Counted from the first letter of the stretch, positions 1 to 10,260 are shown. The stretch is DNA of 64,000 nucleotides from Leguminivora glycinivorella (GCF_023078275.1 NC_062973.1:21880956-21944955), one strand, 5' to 3'. Translations and numbers: made by a program. The notes: a model not told the origin generated them from the sequence alone.

Positions 1-100
1 ACTACGAGGGGATTAAAATACATGACGATAATGATGATAATGATGTCGCTCTGTGTCGTGTTGTTGTGATTTACTACTGAATTAGTTTTATTTTATTTTA

Positions 101-370
101 TACCACGTCGGTGGCAAACAGGTATACGGCCCGCCTGATGGAAAGCGGTCACCGTAACCTATGGACGCCTGCAACTCAAGGGGTGTCACGTGCGCGTTGC
201 CGACCCATTAGAAACTTGTACACTCCTTTTTTGAAGAACCCCATACTATAGTTCATCGGGAATACCTCGACAGGGAGCTCATTCCACAGCCGGAGCGTTC
301 CTGGTTCCTTTGAAACCGCACGGTGCGCAACCATTTAGGTTGCAAGGTGTGTGGATGAGCGCCCTGTCGA
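101..370 (+). repeat. Dispersed repeat, probable decayed retroelement segment
   Basis: Begins near GGTGGCAAACAGGTATACGG and continues as moderately GC-rich sequence unlike its AT-rich flanks. From memory, this block recurs widely in moth genomes; a similar GCCTGATGGAAAG motif is seen here near 51.2 kb. No long frame is open. I infer a fragment of a longer retroelement; the exact family is not known to me. Confidence 0.45.
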
Positions 371-711
371 TGAGATTTCTTAATATTTAAAAATACTAAA
401 TAATTCACCGGTTATTTTTTTTTCATTCCCACGCACAATTTATTACTATTCAAGGATGTGTACTGTAAGAGAGACGGCCTATCGGTGAAGGGTTTACAAA
501 GGGCATCCATTAAAACACTTCAAATGGGATTATTAAACTATCATATATTATTTTATTCCACGGGAGCTAAATTACAATCAACTTCTCTCAATAGCTGCTT
601 CTATTCGAATGCCCCGTCAACTGGTCGTTCTCCTTGACGTTTATCTATTATTCTAAATTCAACTGCCAGTCACCGAACCTCAAAACTTCTTACAGTACCT
701 ACAACTAGGTA
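371..711. other. Unassigned AT-rich stretch
   Basis: I see no reading frame, paired arms or recognised repeat here. Confidence 0.5.
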
Positions 712-947
712 CATTATATATTAAGGACATTCTTACACAGATTGCCCATGATAAGCTCAAGAAGGCTTGTGTTGTGGGTACTCAGACAACAATATATATC
801 ATATATAAATACTTATATACATAGAAAACATCCATGACTCAGGAACAAATATCTTATCACACAAATAAATGCCCTTACCGGGATTCGAACCCGGGACCGC
901 GGCGCGCAGCAGGCAGGGTCATTACCGACTGCGCCAGACCGGTCGTC
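712..947 (-). mobile_element. tRNA-derived SINE, family A, copy 1
   Basis: On the minus strand the element starts with GACGACCGGTCTGG, an A-box-like CGCAGTCGGTAATGA region and a B-box GGTTCGAATCC, i.e. a tRNA-like RNA polymerase III promoter. A body with GAGTCATGGATG follows and the element ends in an AT tail. Five more copies or fragments lie in the window. The two short ORFs overlapping it (813-1046) only read through the repeat and are not genes. Confidence 0.8.
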
Positions 948-1444
948 AAAATTATTCATAATATTATTTATAATATGCTCGCAATTCATAAAATAAAACC
1001 TTACGGTTTTACCAACATATGCGGCGCACATTACCTACACTTGTAAATTATTTCAACTGACGTAGGTAATCAAGTGTTGCGGCCTAGTGGTTGATTTTCC
1101 CAGTTAAAATGTAGCAGTTTGTTGCCGTATTCGATTTCAGAACTCGTAAGCAAAGTATTAAAATCGGATTTAACGAACCGATTCGTGATCGAGTTGGTCG
1201 GCGCTCACCGCACCTGCTGTATACAGTGAAACTCGAACTTTAAGATACGACAAATATTAGTTTTCATTCTGAATATCGTCACTACTTTGAAAAAATCTCG
1301 TATCTCACGCTGCTCCTCAAAATTAAAACGCAGTAAGTCTATATGCATTCCATACATACTTACTACAATTTTCTTTTCATTGACAGACGAAGATACAAGT
1401 TTTTTAAGTAGTGACGTTATGCTGTGACTCGCATATAAATTAGC
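948..1444. other. Unassigned intergenic sequence
   Basis: Mixed-composition sequence without an open frame above 60 codons or any repeat that I recognise. Confidence 0.5.
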
Positions 1445-1768
1445 GTCAATAATCCGTCCTCCTTGAGCCTTCGCCCCGGCTCATGGGAGCCTGGGGTCCG
1501 CTTTGACAACTCATCCCAAGATTTGACGTAGGCACTAGTTTTTACGAAAGCAACTGCCATCTGACCTTCCAACCCGAAGGGTAAACTAGACCTTATTGGA
1601 ATTAGTTCGGTTTCCTCACGATATTTTCCTTCACCGAAAAGCGACTGGCAAATATCAAATGACATTTCGCACATACATTCCGAAAAACTCATTGGTACGA
1701 GCCGGGGTTCGAACCCGCGACCTCCGGAACGAAACTCACACGTACTTACCGCTAGGCTACCAGCGCTT
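1445..1768 (-). mobile_element. tRNA-derived SINE, family B, copy 1 (full length)
   Basis: Read on the minus strand, the head AAGCGCTGGTAGCCTAGCGG carries an A box and GGTTCGAACCC a B box. The body contains GTGAAGGAAAA, CCCTTCGGGTTGGAAGG and CATGAGCCGGGGC. The tail normally ends in GATGATG, which is degraded here. Family B is distinct from family A in head and body. The 91-aa minus-strand ORF at 1417-1692 is read-through of this repeat. Confidence 0.8.
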
Positions 1769-2015
1769 CAGCCAATAATAAAAATTCGAAAAAAAACGTC
1801 AAGTTTGACCTCGACATATCCAATTCATATCGTATCTAGAGATAATTTTCTACGTATTTTAAAGTTAGAATCGGGTCTATAGTTTGTGTTTGCATAAAGA
1901 CAATTATTGCGACCCAACGTAGCTGAATCGTCGTACTCACTGCTGAATACGTTATGTTAATTTTTAATTGCAATAAAAATGCACTTTTATATGAAACACT
2001 TTTGGATGTTCTCAA

Positions 2016-2106
2016 AATGGGCTCACTCTTGGCCACAGACTAGCCAAAGGCAAAGACGTGGCCTACGATGGAGTGAGCTCGCCCAGATGATGGCTGTTCA
2101 CCCTTT
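2016..2106 (+). repeat. Dispersed repeat fragment, shared with 55.37 kb
   Basis: Contains CTTGGCCACAGACTAGCC, GGCAAAGACGTGG and GAGCTCGCCCAGA, all nearly repeated at 55,375-55,450. The two copies are collinear, so this is a dispersed element fragment rather than chance. It abuts the next repeat directly. Confidence 0.6.
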
Positions 2107-2111
2107 ACATC

Positions 2112-2566
2112 AAAAAAACCGGCCAAGAGCGTGTCGGGCCACGCTCAGTGTAGGGTTCCGTAGTTTTCCGTATTTTTCTCAAAAACTACTGAACCTATCA
2201 AGTTCAAAACAATTTTCCTAGAAAGTCGTTATAAAGTTATACTTTTGTGATTTTTTTCATATTTTTTAAACATACGGTTCAAAAGTTAGAGGGGGGGGGG
2301 ACGCACTTTTTTTTCCTTTACGAGCGATTATTTCCGAAAATACTAATATTATCAAAAAACCATCTTAGTAAACCCTTATTCATTTTTAAATACCTATCCA
2401 ACAATATATCACACGTTGGGGTTGGAATAAAAAAAAACATCAGCCCCCACTTTACATGTAGGGGGGGTACCCTAATAAAACATTTTTTTCCATTTTTTAT
2501 TTTTGCATTTTGTCGGCGTGATTCATATACATATTGGTACCAAATTTCAGCTACGGAACCCTAAAA
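2112..2566 (+). repeat. Repeat family C, copy 1 (lacks the microsatellite part)
   Basis: Starts ACCGGCCAAGAGCGTGTC and ends TACGGAACCCTAAAAA. The body has a variable poly-G run, ACACGTTGGGGTTGG and a CCCCCACTTTACATGTAG block. Compared with the copies at 6.5 and 10.4 kb, this one jumps from the AAATTTCAGCT motif straight to ACGGAACCC, so the tetranucleotide array is missing. It is a non-coding, probably non-autonomous element. Confidence 0.75.
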
Positions 2567-2640
2567 ATGGTTTCTTTGGACATACTAAGGCTGTGTTAGT
2601 TACACTTAGTACTTAGTACATACTGTAAGTGATATGTTTT

Positions 2641-2866
2641 TAACCCCCGACGCAAAAACGACGGGGTGTTATAAGTTTGACGTGTCTGTCTGTCTGTCCG
2701 TCTGTCTGTTTGTCTGTCTGTCTGTGTGTGTGTCTGTCTGTGGCGTCGTAGCTTCCGAACGGATGCACCGATTTCGATTTAGTTTTTTTTTTGTTTGAAA
2801 GCTGAGTTAGTCGGGAGTGTTCTTAGCCATGTTTTATGAAAATCGGTCTACTATGTCGCCCAAATA
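2641..2866 (+). repeat. Repeat family D, copy 1
   Basis: Starts TAACCCCCGACG, then a (TCTG)n-like tract, then CGAACGGATGCACCGAT and TTAGCCATGTTTTATGAAAA. The same order occurs at 50,949-51,146, so this is a dispersed element. No coding capacity is seen. Confidence 0.7.
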
Positions 2867-2999
2867 ATTCGTCTATTGAAATTAAATAATGTACAGTGTT
2901 AAGTAAACTAAATACTTTGCTAATTTATCCACGTTATTTTGGACCAACCAACATGTCAATCATTTACTCTCCGTAGCAAACCCTTATTGATGCATTAAA

Positions 3000-3306
3000 A
3001 TTGAAGACGACCACGTGGAGGTGGTTATTGGAGAAGGAGGCTGGCGCAAGTGGAATAGGCTGGAAGGATTTGGAATTAAACTCTGTCAAACAAGTCTGTC
3101 AGTAAATAAGAACAAAGAAAACTATAGGTATCTTTTTCTCGAGCACCTTAAAGAAAAGGATGCATATAGTTTTCTTTGTTCTTATTTACTGACAGACTTG
3201 TTTGACAGAGTATAGTCGCCCAGGATCGTGAAAAGTGGAAGATTCTTCTAAGAGCCCTATGTCCCTAGTGAGGGATAACAGGAACACATCATCATCATCA
3301 TCATCA
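3000..3306 (+). pseudogene. 3' end of a LINE (RTE-like) split by a hairpin MITE
   Basis: After the inserted hairpin, the frame from about 3214 reads VAQDREKWKILLRALCP followed by TAG. This is the W-containing C-terminal motif of RTE-like reverse transcriptases. A (ATC)n tail at 3289-3306 follows, as these LINEs end in short simple repeats. The segment before the hairpin (3000-3079) plausibly encodes the preceding residues (GIGWK). Only the last part of the ORF survives. Confidence 0.6.
3080..3211. mobile_element. Perfect 47-bp inverted repeat (hairpin MITE)
   Basis: Arms 3080-3126 and 3165-3211 are exact reverse complements around a 38-base loop. Arm termini read ACTCTGTCAAACAAGTCTG. It sits inside LINE coding sequence, so it is a secondary insertion. 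The target duplication is unclear; a TA-like site is possible. Confidence 0.85.
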
Positions 3307-3699
3307 AATTTGAAGAGTGATACAGATACTTCGAGATTTCTTTGTCGTGTCGCAATTGATTGTCGTTGCTGAGCATTTCTTTTTTTGGCATTTTTTTATT
3401 TTGATGTTTTTAGGGAATTTCAGGTCAATTTTACTAAGAATCACGAGTACTTTCAATCTCACTGGGAGACCAAAAAGTGTCCCAGAATTTCCATACATTT
3501 TTGTTACTTTCCTCTTTTGTTACCCCTCACAACATGTATTAAAAATGGTAACAAAATAGGAAAAAATCGTATGGGACCATCGATCTAAACTACCTAGATG
3601 CACCATCATGGCTTAGAATGTGTCCGCAGCAAATTGTGCTTGAAAATGTTCTAAGCACAATTGGGCGGTCAGTAGCGCTTCATCCGCCGTGTCGGCAAC
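3307..3699. other. AT-rich stretch upstream of the THAP exon
   Basis: Short overlapping frames here (3317-3588) resemble no protein I know. A 10-bp hairpin (AATTGTGCTT / AAGCACAATT, 3632-3662) lies just before the THAP start codon. Confidence 0.4.
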
Positions 3700-4301
3700 A
3701 TGCCTAAGTGCTCCGTAAAAAAGTGCAAAAATAACACCTTATATACGTTAAAAAAGGATGACGTATCGTATTTCCGGTAAGTAATTGTTAATAATTTTAT
3801 AATGTTATGCATTTGTGGCCAAAATGGCTTCCTAACTTACTAAAAACATTTATTTTCTAGAATAATTAAAGTAAATTCCTTGATTTGGTCTTACGCAGTT
3901 TGTCTCTTTCTCTCGCGCTATACTAGTAATGAGCGGACGGCGACAAAAGATGGATGAAGTGGAACATAGTTAAAAATGGAATGATGGAGTCGCTAATTTA
4001 TATTTTTTGTAAAAGAAGCCTATTTCATATTATTAGTGTATGTATTTATTTATTATTATGGACCAATAAGTCTGAAATAAATGATTTCAATTCAATAATA
4101 TTAATACATATCTTATAAATTACTTTAATTATAAAAAGAAACAACCCGGGAATAGCAAATTCGTTTTTAAGTAATAAAAAAGGTTTTTATTCCAGATTCC
4201 CAAAACAAGACGTTGAAAGGGAAAAATGGCGCAAGATTATAGCTGAGGAGCGGAGAGAAGATTTACCCACACAAAGCTTTGAAAGAAATTACGTAGAATA
4301 A
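3700..4301 (+). CDS. THAP-type zinc-finger gene fragment, two exons, truncated domain
   Basis: Exon 1 (3700-3776) begins with ATG and encodes MPKCSVKKCKNN..., the first Cys pair of a C2CH THAP DNA-binding finger. It ends at a strong donor, CCG/GTAAGT. Exon 2 (4196-4301) follows TTTTTATTCCAG and restores the frame through a split Arg codon to give the diagnostic F-R-F-P and a conserved Trp (EKWRKII). The predicted product is 60 residues. It stops at TAA right where the C-x2-H zinc ligands should come, so the finger is incomplete. THAP domains occur in host chromatin factors and in P-element-like transposases; a transposon or host pseudogene is as likely as a live gene. Confidence 0.55.
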
Positions 4302-4473
4302 TAAATTAATGTCATCATTCAATTCTTCTTTGTTTTAATAGCTACTTAATTCATATTCTCCAAGTGCACCATCCCTCACACACACCACATACAATCCCTC
4401 AACTGTTTACCTTCACATAATCGCTACACATACACTCACTACACGCACACACACACATATGTTATATATATTA

Positions 4474-4731
4474 GACGACCGGTCTGGCTCAGTCGGTACC
4501 GACCCTGCCTGCTAAGCCGCGGTCCTGGGTTCGAATCCCGGTAAGGGCATTTATTTGTGTGATGAGCACAGATATTTGTTCCTGAGTCATGGATGTATCC
4601 TATGTATATAAGTATGTATTTATCTATTTAAGTATGTATATCGTCGTTTAGTACCCATAGTACAAGCTTTGCTTAGTTTGGGGCTAAGTTGATCTGTGTA
4701 AGGTGTCCCCAATATCTATTTATTTATTTAT
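4474..4731 (+). mobile_element. tRNA-derived SINE, family A, copy 2 (near complete)
   Basis: Head GACGACCGGTCTGGCTCAG, B box GGTTCGAATCC, then the body with TGATGAGCACAGATATTTG and GGGGCTAAGTTGATCTG. It ends in AGGTGTCCCCAATA plus a TATTTATTTATT tail. This is one of the best-preserved copies. Confidence 0.85.
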
Positions 4732-4738
4732 AAACATA

Positions 4739-4856
<118 letters not shown>

Positions 4857-5524
4857 TAAATAGTTTTTCGCAAAAATACCGCAAATTTCCTCATTCTCGC
4901 CTTTCATCTCATAGCGCGACTCCCATGATGCCTCTGTCCATCCTCGTTCCCAATTTAAAAATGGCGTTTAGATTGTTGCAGCGCGAACGAAATTAAACTT
5001 ATGTTGGTTGCAATAAGACGTAGATTTGTTTAAAAATATGCACACCTGCGATCTGCGGTCATAAAATTTTATGGCTTTCGCGATGATCACATTCATTAAT
5101 GTCATAACCGCCAATTGCTTGCATTTGAAATTGAACTCTAAGTACTAAGAAATAACGTTGTTTTTGTAAAAAATTAAAGTAGTTTTTACTACATTGCGAA
5201 GTTTTCGTTTGTCAACTAGACGCACACATTTGCAACTAAGCGATCGGACACTTTTGAGTGTCGAATTTGTAGGCGATAGTGTATCTAGGGAAGTTTAAAT
5301 CGATGTATGGGACCATTTTTTTAACTACTAAGATTGAAAAAGCAGGTGGCAAAAAAAGAAATGCTCAGCTGGCAGCTCCGTTCTACTCCACCCTATGTTT
5401 GTCGTTGTACTTTTGTATGGGAAAATATTAATTCACAAATTGCCACTAAGATGGAAATGTCATCGGTAGCCAGCGCAGCGCAGGCATTATTAAGGGCGCG
5501 GCGGGTCGTATTGGAGTAACAAGC
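4857..5524. other. Unassigned; one short unrecognised frame
   Basis: The 61-codon frame at 5334-5519 has no motif I recognise and no nearby splice context that would extend it. No repeat was recognised. Confidence 0.4.
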
Positions 5525-5660
5525 TTGTCCAGGCAGGCAATTATGGTCGCGCGAAAAATGATAAAACATCTGGCCGTCCCTATCGCGCTTACCAATAGTG
5601 CGATAGGGACGGCCTGATATTTTATCGTCTATCGCGTGACCATGCTACCCGTGCAGATTC
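5525..5660. mobile_element. Short foldback MITE related to the element at 63.7 kb
   Basis: Arms ATGGTCGCGCGA...GGCCGTCCCTATCGC (from 5543) and its complement ending at 5643 pair over about 45 bp with mismatches. The outer motif GGCAGGCAA plus TGGTCGCG recurs at 63,753-63,776, marking one family. Confidence 0.6.
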
Positions 5661-5939
5661 CCGGAACTCGCGTAGTGCGTGGTGCTGGCATGTTATGTGA
5701 CCGGTGCATTTGCGCTTCTAATGGTCTATATGTGAGTTAGATGCTGATATATATTGTGTAGTGAATCACACTTGTTGATATCGGAATTTACTCAAAACTA
5801 CTTTTAGTACATGTAATGAAATGAAATGATACTCATATTGTAACAAATACTAAATAAGTTAGAAATAAAAAATGCACCCTGGTCAGATTGAAGGCAGGAT
5901 AAGATCGTAAGTAATTTTCGCCAAAATAGGTAATAGTTT

Positions 5940-6164
5940 CCTGTACCTACTGATGTGTCGACGGAAAGTTTCCAAAATTCTGAAATTTTTCATGTAGGAA
6001 AACTTCGGAAACTTTCCATACTTTGTGTGGAAAATTGTATGGATGGAAACTTTTCATTTCATAAATTTAAATTCCCTTTATATTTCGTGAACTTTCGTGA
6101 ATTTTTTTAGAAATTAAAGATTTTTTTGGAAAGTTTCCGCAACTTGCACATCACTACCTGTACC
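5940..6164. mobile_element. hAT-type MITE with 8-bp target duplication
   Basis: The element (5948-6156, 209 bp) starts TACTGATGTG and ends CACATCACTA, forming short inverted ends; GGAAAGTTTCC motifs sit inside both ends. CCTGTACC flanks it exactly on both sides (5940-5947, 6157-6164). Eight-base duplications are typical of hAT transposases. There is no coding capacity. Confidence 0.85.
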
Positions 6165-6537
6165 TAAACAACGTGTTACACCAGCCACAGATAACCTCAG
6201 ACACCCCAACAGATTTTTATTATTCAGAGAATTTATTCTTAAATCGGTGTATTATTTTATTTCCAAAGATATTACTGTTTCTTTTATTTTCGAAATTCTA
6301 GTTGATTAGTAACTCTACGTTCGTTGATTAATATGTATGTGTGACGTGTTAGTTAAGTGTGTCATCATGGTCCACACAGATTACTGGCAATTCGTAGTAG
6401 GTAGTATCTTATCAATTGTTTTTCATACGAATTGGGCTGGAACAAAAGTCGATATTACTTATGTCACGCCATAATTATATTATGTCACTTCGCGCCACAT
6501 TTTAGTATTATTCACTACAATCACTACAATTATTCAT
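6165..6537. other. Unassigned sequence
   Basis: Nothing recognised between the hAT MITE and the family C repeat. Confidence 0.5.
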
Positions 6538-6538
6538 A

Positions 6539-7132
6539 AAAAACCGGCCAAGAGCGTGTCGGGCCACGCTCAGTGTAGGGTTCCGTAGTTTTCCGTATTT
6601 TTCTCAAAAACTACTAAACCTATCAAGTTCAAAACAATTTTCCTCGAAAGTATTTATAAAGTTCTACTTTTTGATTTTTTTCATATTTTTTAAACATATG
6701 GTTCAAAAGATAGAGGGGGGGACGCACTTTTTTTTCCTTTAGGAGCGATTATTTCCGAAAATATTAATATTATCAAAAAACGATCTTAGTAAACCCTTAT
6801 TCATTTTTAAATACCTATCCAACAATATATCACACGTTGGGGTTGAAATGAAAAAAAATATCAGCCCCCACTTTACATGTAGGGGGGGTACCCTAATAAA
6901 ACATTTTTTTCTATTTTTTATTTTTGCACTTTGTTGGCGTAATTGATATACATATTGGTACCAAATTTCAGCTTTCTAGTGCTAACGGTGACTGAGATTA
7001 TCCGCGGACGGACGGACGGACGGACGGATGGACGGACGGACGGACGGACGGACGGACGGACGGACGGACGGACGGACAGACAGACATGGCGAAACTATAA
7101 GGGTTCCTAGTTGACTACGGAACCCTAAAAAG
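6539..7132 (+). repeat. Repeat family C, copy 2, with (GGAC)n array
   Basis: Full-length form: ACCGGCCAAGAGCGTGTC start, conserved body, GATTATCCGCGGACGG, a tetranucleotide array at 7009-7086, then GTTGACTACGGAACCCTAAA. The array forms part of the element, since the reverse-oriented copy at 10.4 kb has it at the same place. Confidence 0.8.
7009..7086. repeat. (GGAC)n tetranucleotide array inside repeat C
   Basis: Roughly 17 near-perfect GGAC units with one variant, ending in GACAGACAGACA. Confidence 0.95.
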
Positions 7133-7149
7133 GAACTTTATATAATAAG

Positions 7150-7530
7150 ATATAGTTCAAGTTTCAAGTTTCTTTATTTGGCCAAGTAACAAAACACGTT
7201 ACATCTAGCAAGTCAATTACAGGTCATTGCTAAAACTAATCATGCAATATCTTAAAATAGCTTATATAAAACAAAGATATAATTCATATAAGATGTACAT
7301 TATTTTTCATTTTCTCAGTAAATTCATTGATTGAATAGAACGGATTACATTGAAAGAAACGTTTCAGTTTATTTTTAAATTCCGTACATGTTAAATTTAT
7401 TACGTTTACAGGCAGTAAATTATATAAGTACCTACATTTTATTATTATTGCTGCGCGTGAAGTTTTTTTTACAGTTTTAAACCTAAAAGCTACTGTGAAT
7501 TCTATAAAGTATTAAAATCGATTCCACGAC
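7150..7530 (-). pseudogene. LINE reverse transcriptase C-terminus and 3' end
   Basis: Minus-strand translation ends at a TGA at 7284-7286. It contains CRYLYNLLPVNVINL and EFKNKLKRFFQ, the 'YN-LP ... FK-KLK-FL' signature that closes Jockey/CR1-type reverse transcriptases. Upstream the frame breaks near 7525. Downstream is AT-rich 3' UTR-like sequence. It is a 5'-truncated copy. Confidence 0.6.
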
Positions 7531-7612
7531 GCACTTCATTTGCAGCCATAATACATATAGGTACACATAGCCAATTTCCTTCAACATCATAAGGTAACAT
7601 GAGTATCACAGG

Positions 7613-7870
7613 TTCTAAACTTAATATAGGTACTCGTAGTTGAGTAAAACATCAAAGTTGCATACTTTATCCGAGCCGTTCTACCTGTGTAAGTATTTGC
7701 GGTTAACCGCATACGCGGCTTCTAGACAACGCCATCTAGTTTATATTGTGTAAATTACTTTCCACAACGAGGTAATTAGCTCGCCATGTCGCCAGGCGTC
7801 ATTAAAACGGGACGAATGTCGTCGCTCTGATTTCGAGCTTTTAGTAGCCTTGTTGATAAGTCAGTCATAA
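7613..7870 (+). repeat. Duplicated block, unit 1
   Basis: Shares GTAAAACATCAAAGTTGCAT, ACAACGCCATCTAGTTTAT, ATGTCGCCAGGCGTCAT and GACGAATGTCGTCGCTC, in the same order, with 8524-8945. The centre reads GCGGTTAACCGCATACGCGG, which corresponds to the empty site of the MITE present in unit 2. Confidence 0.75.
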
Positions 7871-7882
7871 AGGTTTAAACTT

Positions 7883-8522
7883 AATAAATAAATAAATTTT
7901 ATAGGACAGTCTTACACAGATTGACTGAGTCCCACGTTAAGCTCAAGATGGCTTGTGTTGCAGGTACTCAGACAGCGATATTTATAATATACAAATACTT
8001 ATATACATAGAAAACATTCATGACTCAGGAACAAATATCTGTGCTCATCACACAAATAAATGCCCTTTGAAGTGTGCGGTGCAGCGACACTTGGGCTGCA
8101 TCGAGCAGGTGGCTACTGATCGAGCAGCTGAAAGACGTGACTGTCCAGTATAGAATCCTTTATTGAAGGAAAATGGTTTCCCTTATATACTATGTTAGTT
8201 CTTTGTTCATGTGCAGTCATGTGTAAGATTGACCTTGACATAGTTTAATAGAAAACAGAATTATAATTAAAGGAATATAATATCAAGTTACAGGTATATC
8301 GGATTACAGATGCAGGTGCATTACAAGGTTATTGTAAATGTACAATTAATTATTATATTTTCTTGTAGGCCTAGGTTAGCTGATGCAACCTACATACCTA
8401 TTCTTCGTGGGTGGTCTAAGTACGTATGTGTGTGTGTACCTACACCTCACCTTACCGGGATTCGAACCCGGGACCGCGGCGTAGCAGGCAGGGTCACTAT
8501 ACGCTAGGCCAGACCGGTCGTC
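7883..8522 (-). mobile_element. tRNA-derived SINE, family A, copy 3, split by a solo LTR
   Basis: The tail and body lie at 7883-8067 and the tRNA-like head at 8450-8522, both in minus orientation and both typical of family A. Between them sits a 382-bp LTR flanked by CCTT. Removing the LTR and one CCTT restores the junction of the other copies. The SINE therefore predates the LTR. Confidence 0.85.
8068..8449 (-). mobile_element. Solo LTR of a retrotransposon
   Basis: Termini are TG...CA with imperfect inverted ends TGAAGTG / CACCTCA. The 4-bp target duplication CCTT lies at 8064-8067 and 8450-8453. On the minus strand a TATATAAG box is followed by an AATAAA signal before the end, the expected promoter-to-poly(A) order of an LTR, so the parent element read leftward. 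No internal element remains, as after LTR-LTR recombination. A 4-bp duplication fits Ty3/gypsy or BEL groups; the family is not resolved. Confidence 0.75.
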
Positions 8523-8523
8523 G

Positions 8524-8945
8524 AAACTTAATATATGTAGCTCAGTAAAACATCAAAGTTGCATACGACTTTATTCAAGCCGTACTACGAGTACCTGTGC
8601 AAGCATTTGCGGTTAAGGGTCCCCCCACATCTAGCGTCTCGCGAGCGTCGCGTCGGGCCAACTGTATGGGCAGAGCCTGGCGCCGCGTCGACGTCGCGTC
8701 GACGCGGCGTCTTTTTCCATACAGTTGGCCCGACGCGACGCTCGCGAGACGCTAGATGTGGGGGGACCCTAATAGCGTATCTATATTATACGCGACTGAA
8801 GTGACAACGCCATCTAGTTTATGTTGTGTAAATTACAACTTTCCACGGGGTAACTTGTTCGCAATGTCGCCAGGCGTCATCAAAACAGGACGAATGTCGT
8901 CGCTCCGGTTTCGAGCTTTTAGTAGAAACAGATTGTTGATACAAA
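8524..8945 (+). repeat. Duplicated block, unit 2, with MITE insertion
   Basis: Second copy of the 7613-7870 block. After GCATTTGCGGTTAA it carries the 153-bp MITE at 8617-8769, then resumes with ACAACGCCATCTAGTTTATG. Divergence between units is visible but modest. Confidence 0.75.
8614..8772. mobile_element. Harbinger-type MITE, TAA duplication
   Basis: The element at 8617-8769 has about 53-bp nearly perfect inverted arms starting GGGTCCCCCCACATCTAGCG. The centre is itself palindromic around GTCGACGTCGCGTCGAC. TAA flanks both ends, the 3-bp TWA-type target of PIF/Harbinger elements. Confidence 0.85.
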
Positions 8946-10260
8946 CGAGTTGGTTTATTTCAGAGTATAGACAGGTTGATATGTACGCGTTGTCACGGCC
9001 CCCGCATTAAAGGGATCCGACGCGGCATAAATTTCCCAGTCGTAGCTGTGAATAAGTGGGGTTTTATTTGTTACGTCACGTCCCGAAAGGCCCTTCGGCT
9101 CCAACTCTTTGAACTGTTGTGAAAGTTCCATGTTTACAAGCTTAAAGTAATAATAAACAGCGGTGGATCACTTACTTTCTGTGTTCTGGAGCCTGAGATG
9201 GTAGTTATGTAAATGTCTTGTGTAAATATTTTACGTTATGAGGGTTTACTGTAAAAGCGTGTTTGTGTAATTCGAGGGTCGTATGACCTTTTATTCAGTG
9301 TGTGAAAATTGACACTTCATAAAAAAATGTACCTATGTAATGTTAAATTATTTATTACATGGGATTCAGATTGAAACAATTTAGATGCAAATATTTATTA
9401 TGAAGTGGCGGAGGTAGGATTATACATAATACTTTTAGACAACCATCTCATCATTCTTTAGGCAAAATTAGTAGCTAATGTAAAACGTATGTATATATTT
9501 TGTGTGTTTATCAACTATCAACTCACGCACGTACCTACCATTTTTTTCTATCTTCCGGCTGGAAAAACTCAATATTCGGTCTGATTAAACAAAGTCATCC
9601 CCGCCAAACAAAATCTAGTGTTTCTACTACTCACAAAATAAGAACTCTTATATCATCTGAGGCATTTTCTATTTGACTGTCCAAAGAAATACCTTGAAGT
9701 ACATAACATTGGTACTATTTGATGAGGTGCAAACCTACCCACATTAAACGCTGTACCAAAAAATTGCTTCATCAAGAACGTACATCTTCATCAACATTTC
9801 AAATTCAGCTACTTTTTTTTTCAGTCAGTGCGAGGTGATTTCACCGGCGTAAAGGGTTTGCACGTTCTATGTATCGCTGCAATTTCCTTTTGTGGTTGCC
9901 ATTCGTTAAATTTTCACCGGCCGCGGTGGAAAGGATTGAAGTACACAACTGTACCGCCGTTGGCAACGTAATTTCATTTTGACCGTTCGAGACCAATGAA
10001 TAAAGTTAATGAATTGCAGTTCAGTGTTTTGACTGCTTTATTATTACTGGTTTACATTGAGGATAAAAGGCGAAATGTCCATAAGTACCTATAGTTTGTT
10101 TAATTTAAACACACACTCGTATAGTAGCGGAAAATAATCTATCATATATTTTTGGACACATTTGCATACTTATCTCATAAAATAAAATAAACAACGGATA
10201 TTGCAATGTCGATGAAATTTACAATGTAGGTGCGTATGAAAAAAGACAATTTCGGTAACT
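8946..10260. other. 1.3 kb without a recognised feature
   Basis: No ORF above 60 codons and no paired arms. A pyrimidine run ending in CAG near 9824 resembles a splice acceptor, but no open frame follows that I can identify. Confidence 0.45.

Noticed and set aside
4474..4560. SINE heads as functional tRNA genes
   Set aside because: The heads pair poorly outside the A and B boxes and are followed by constant SINE bodies.
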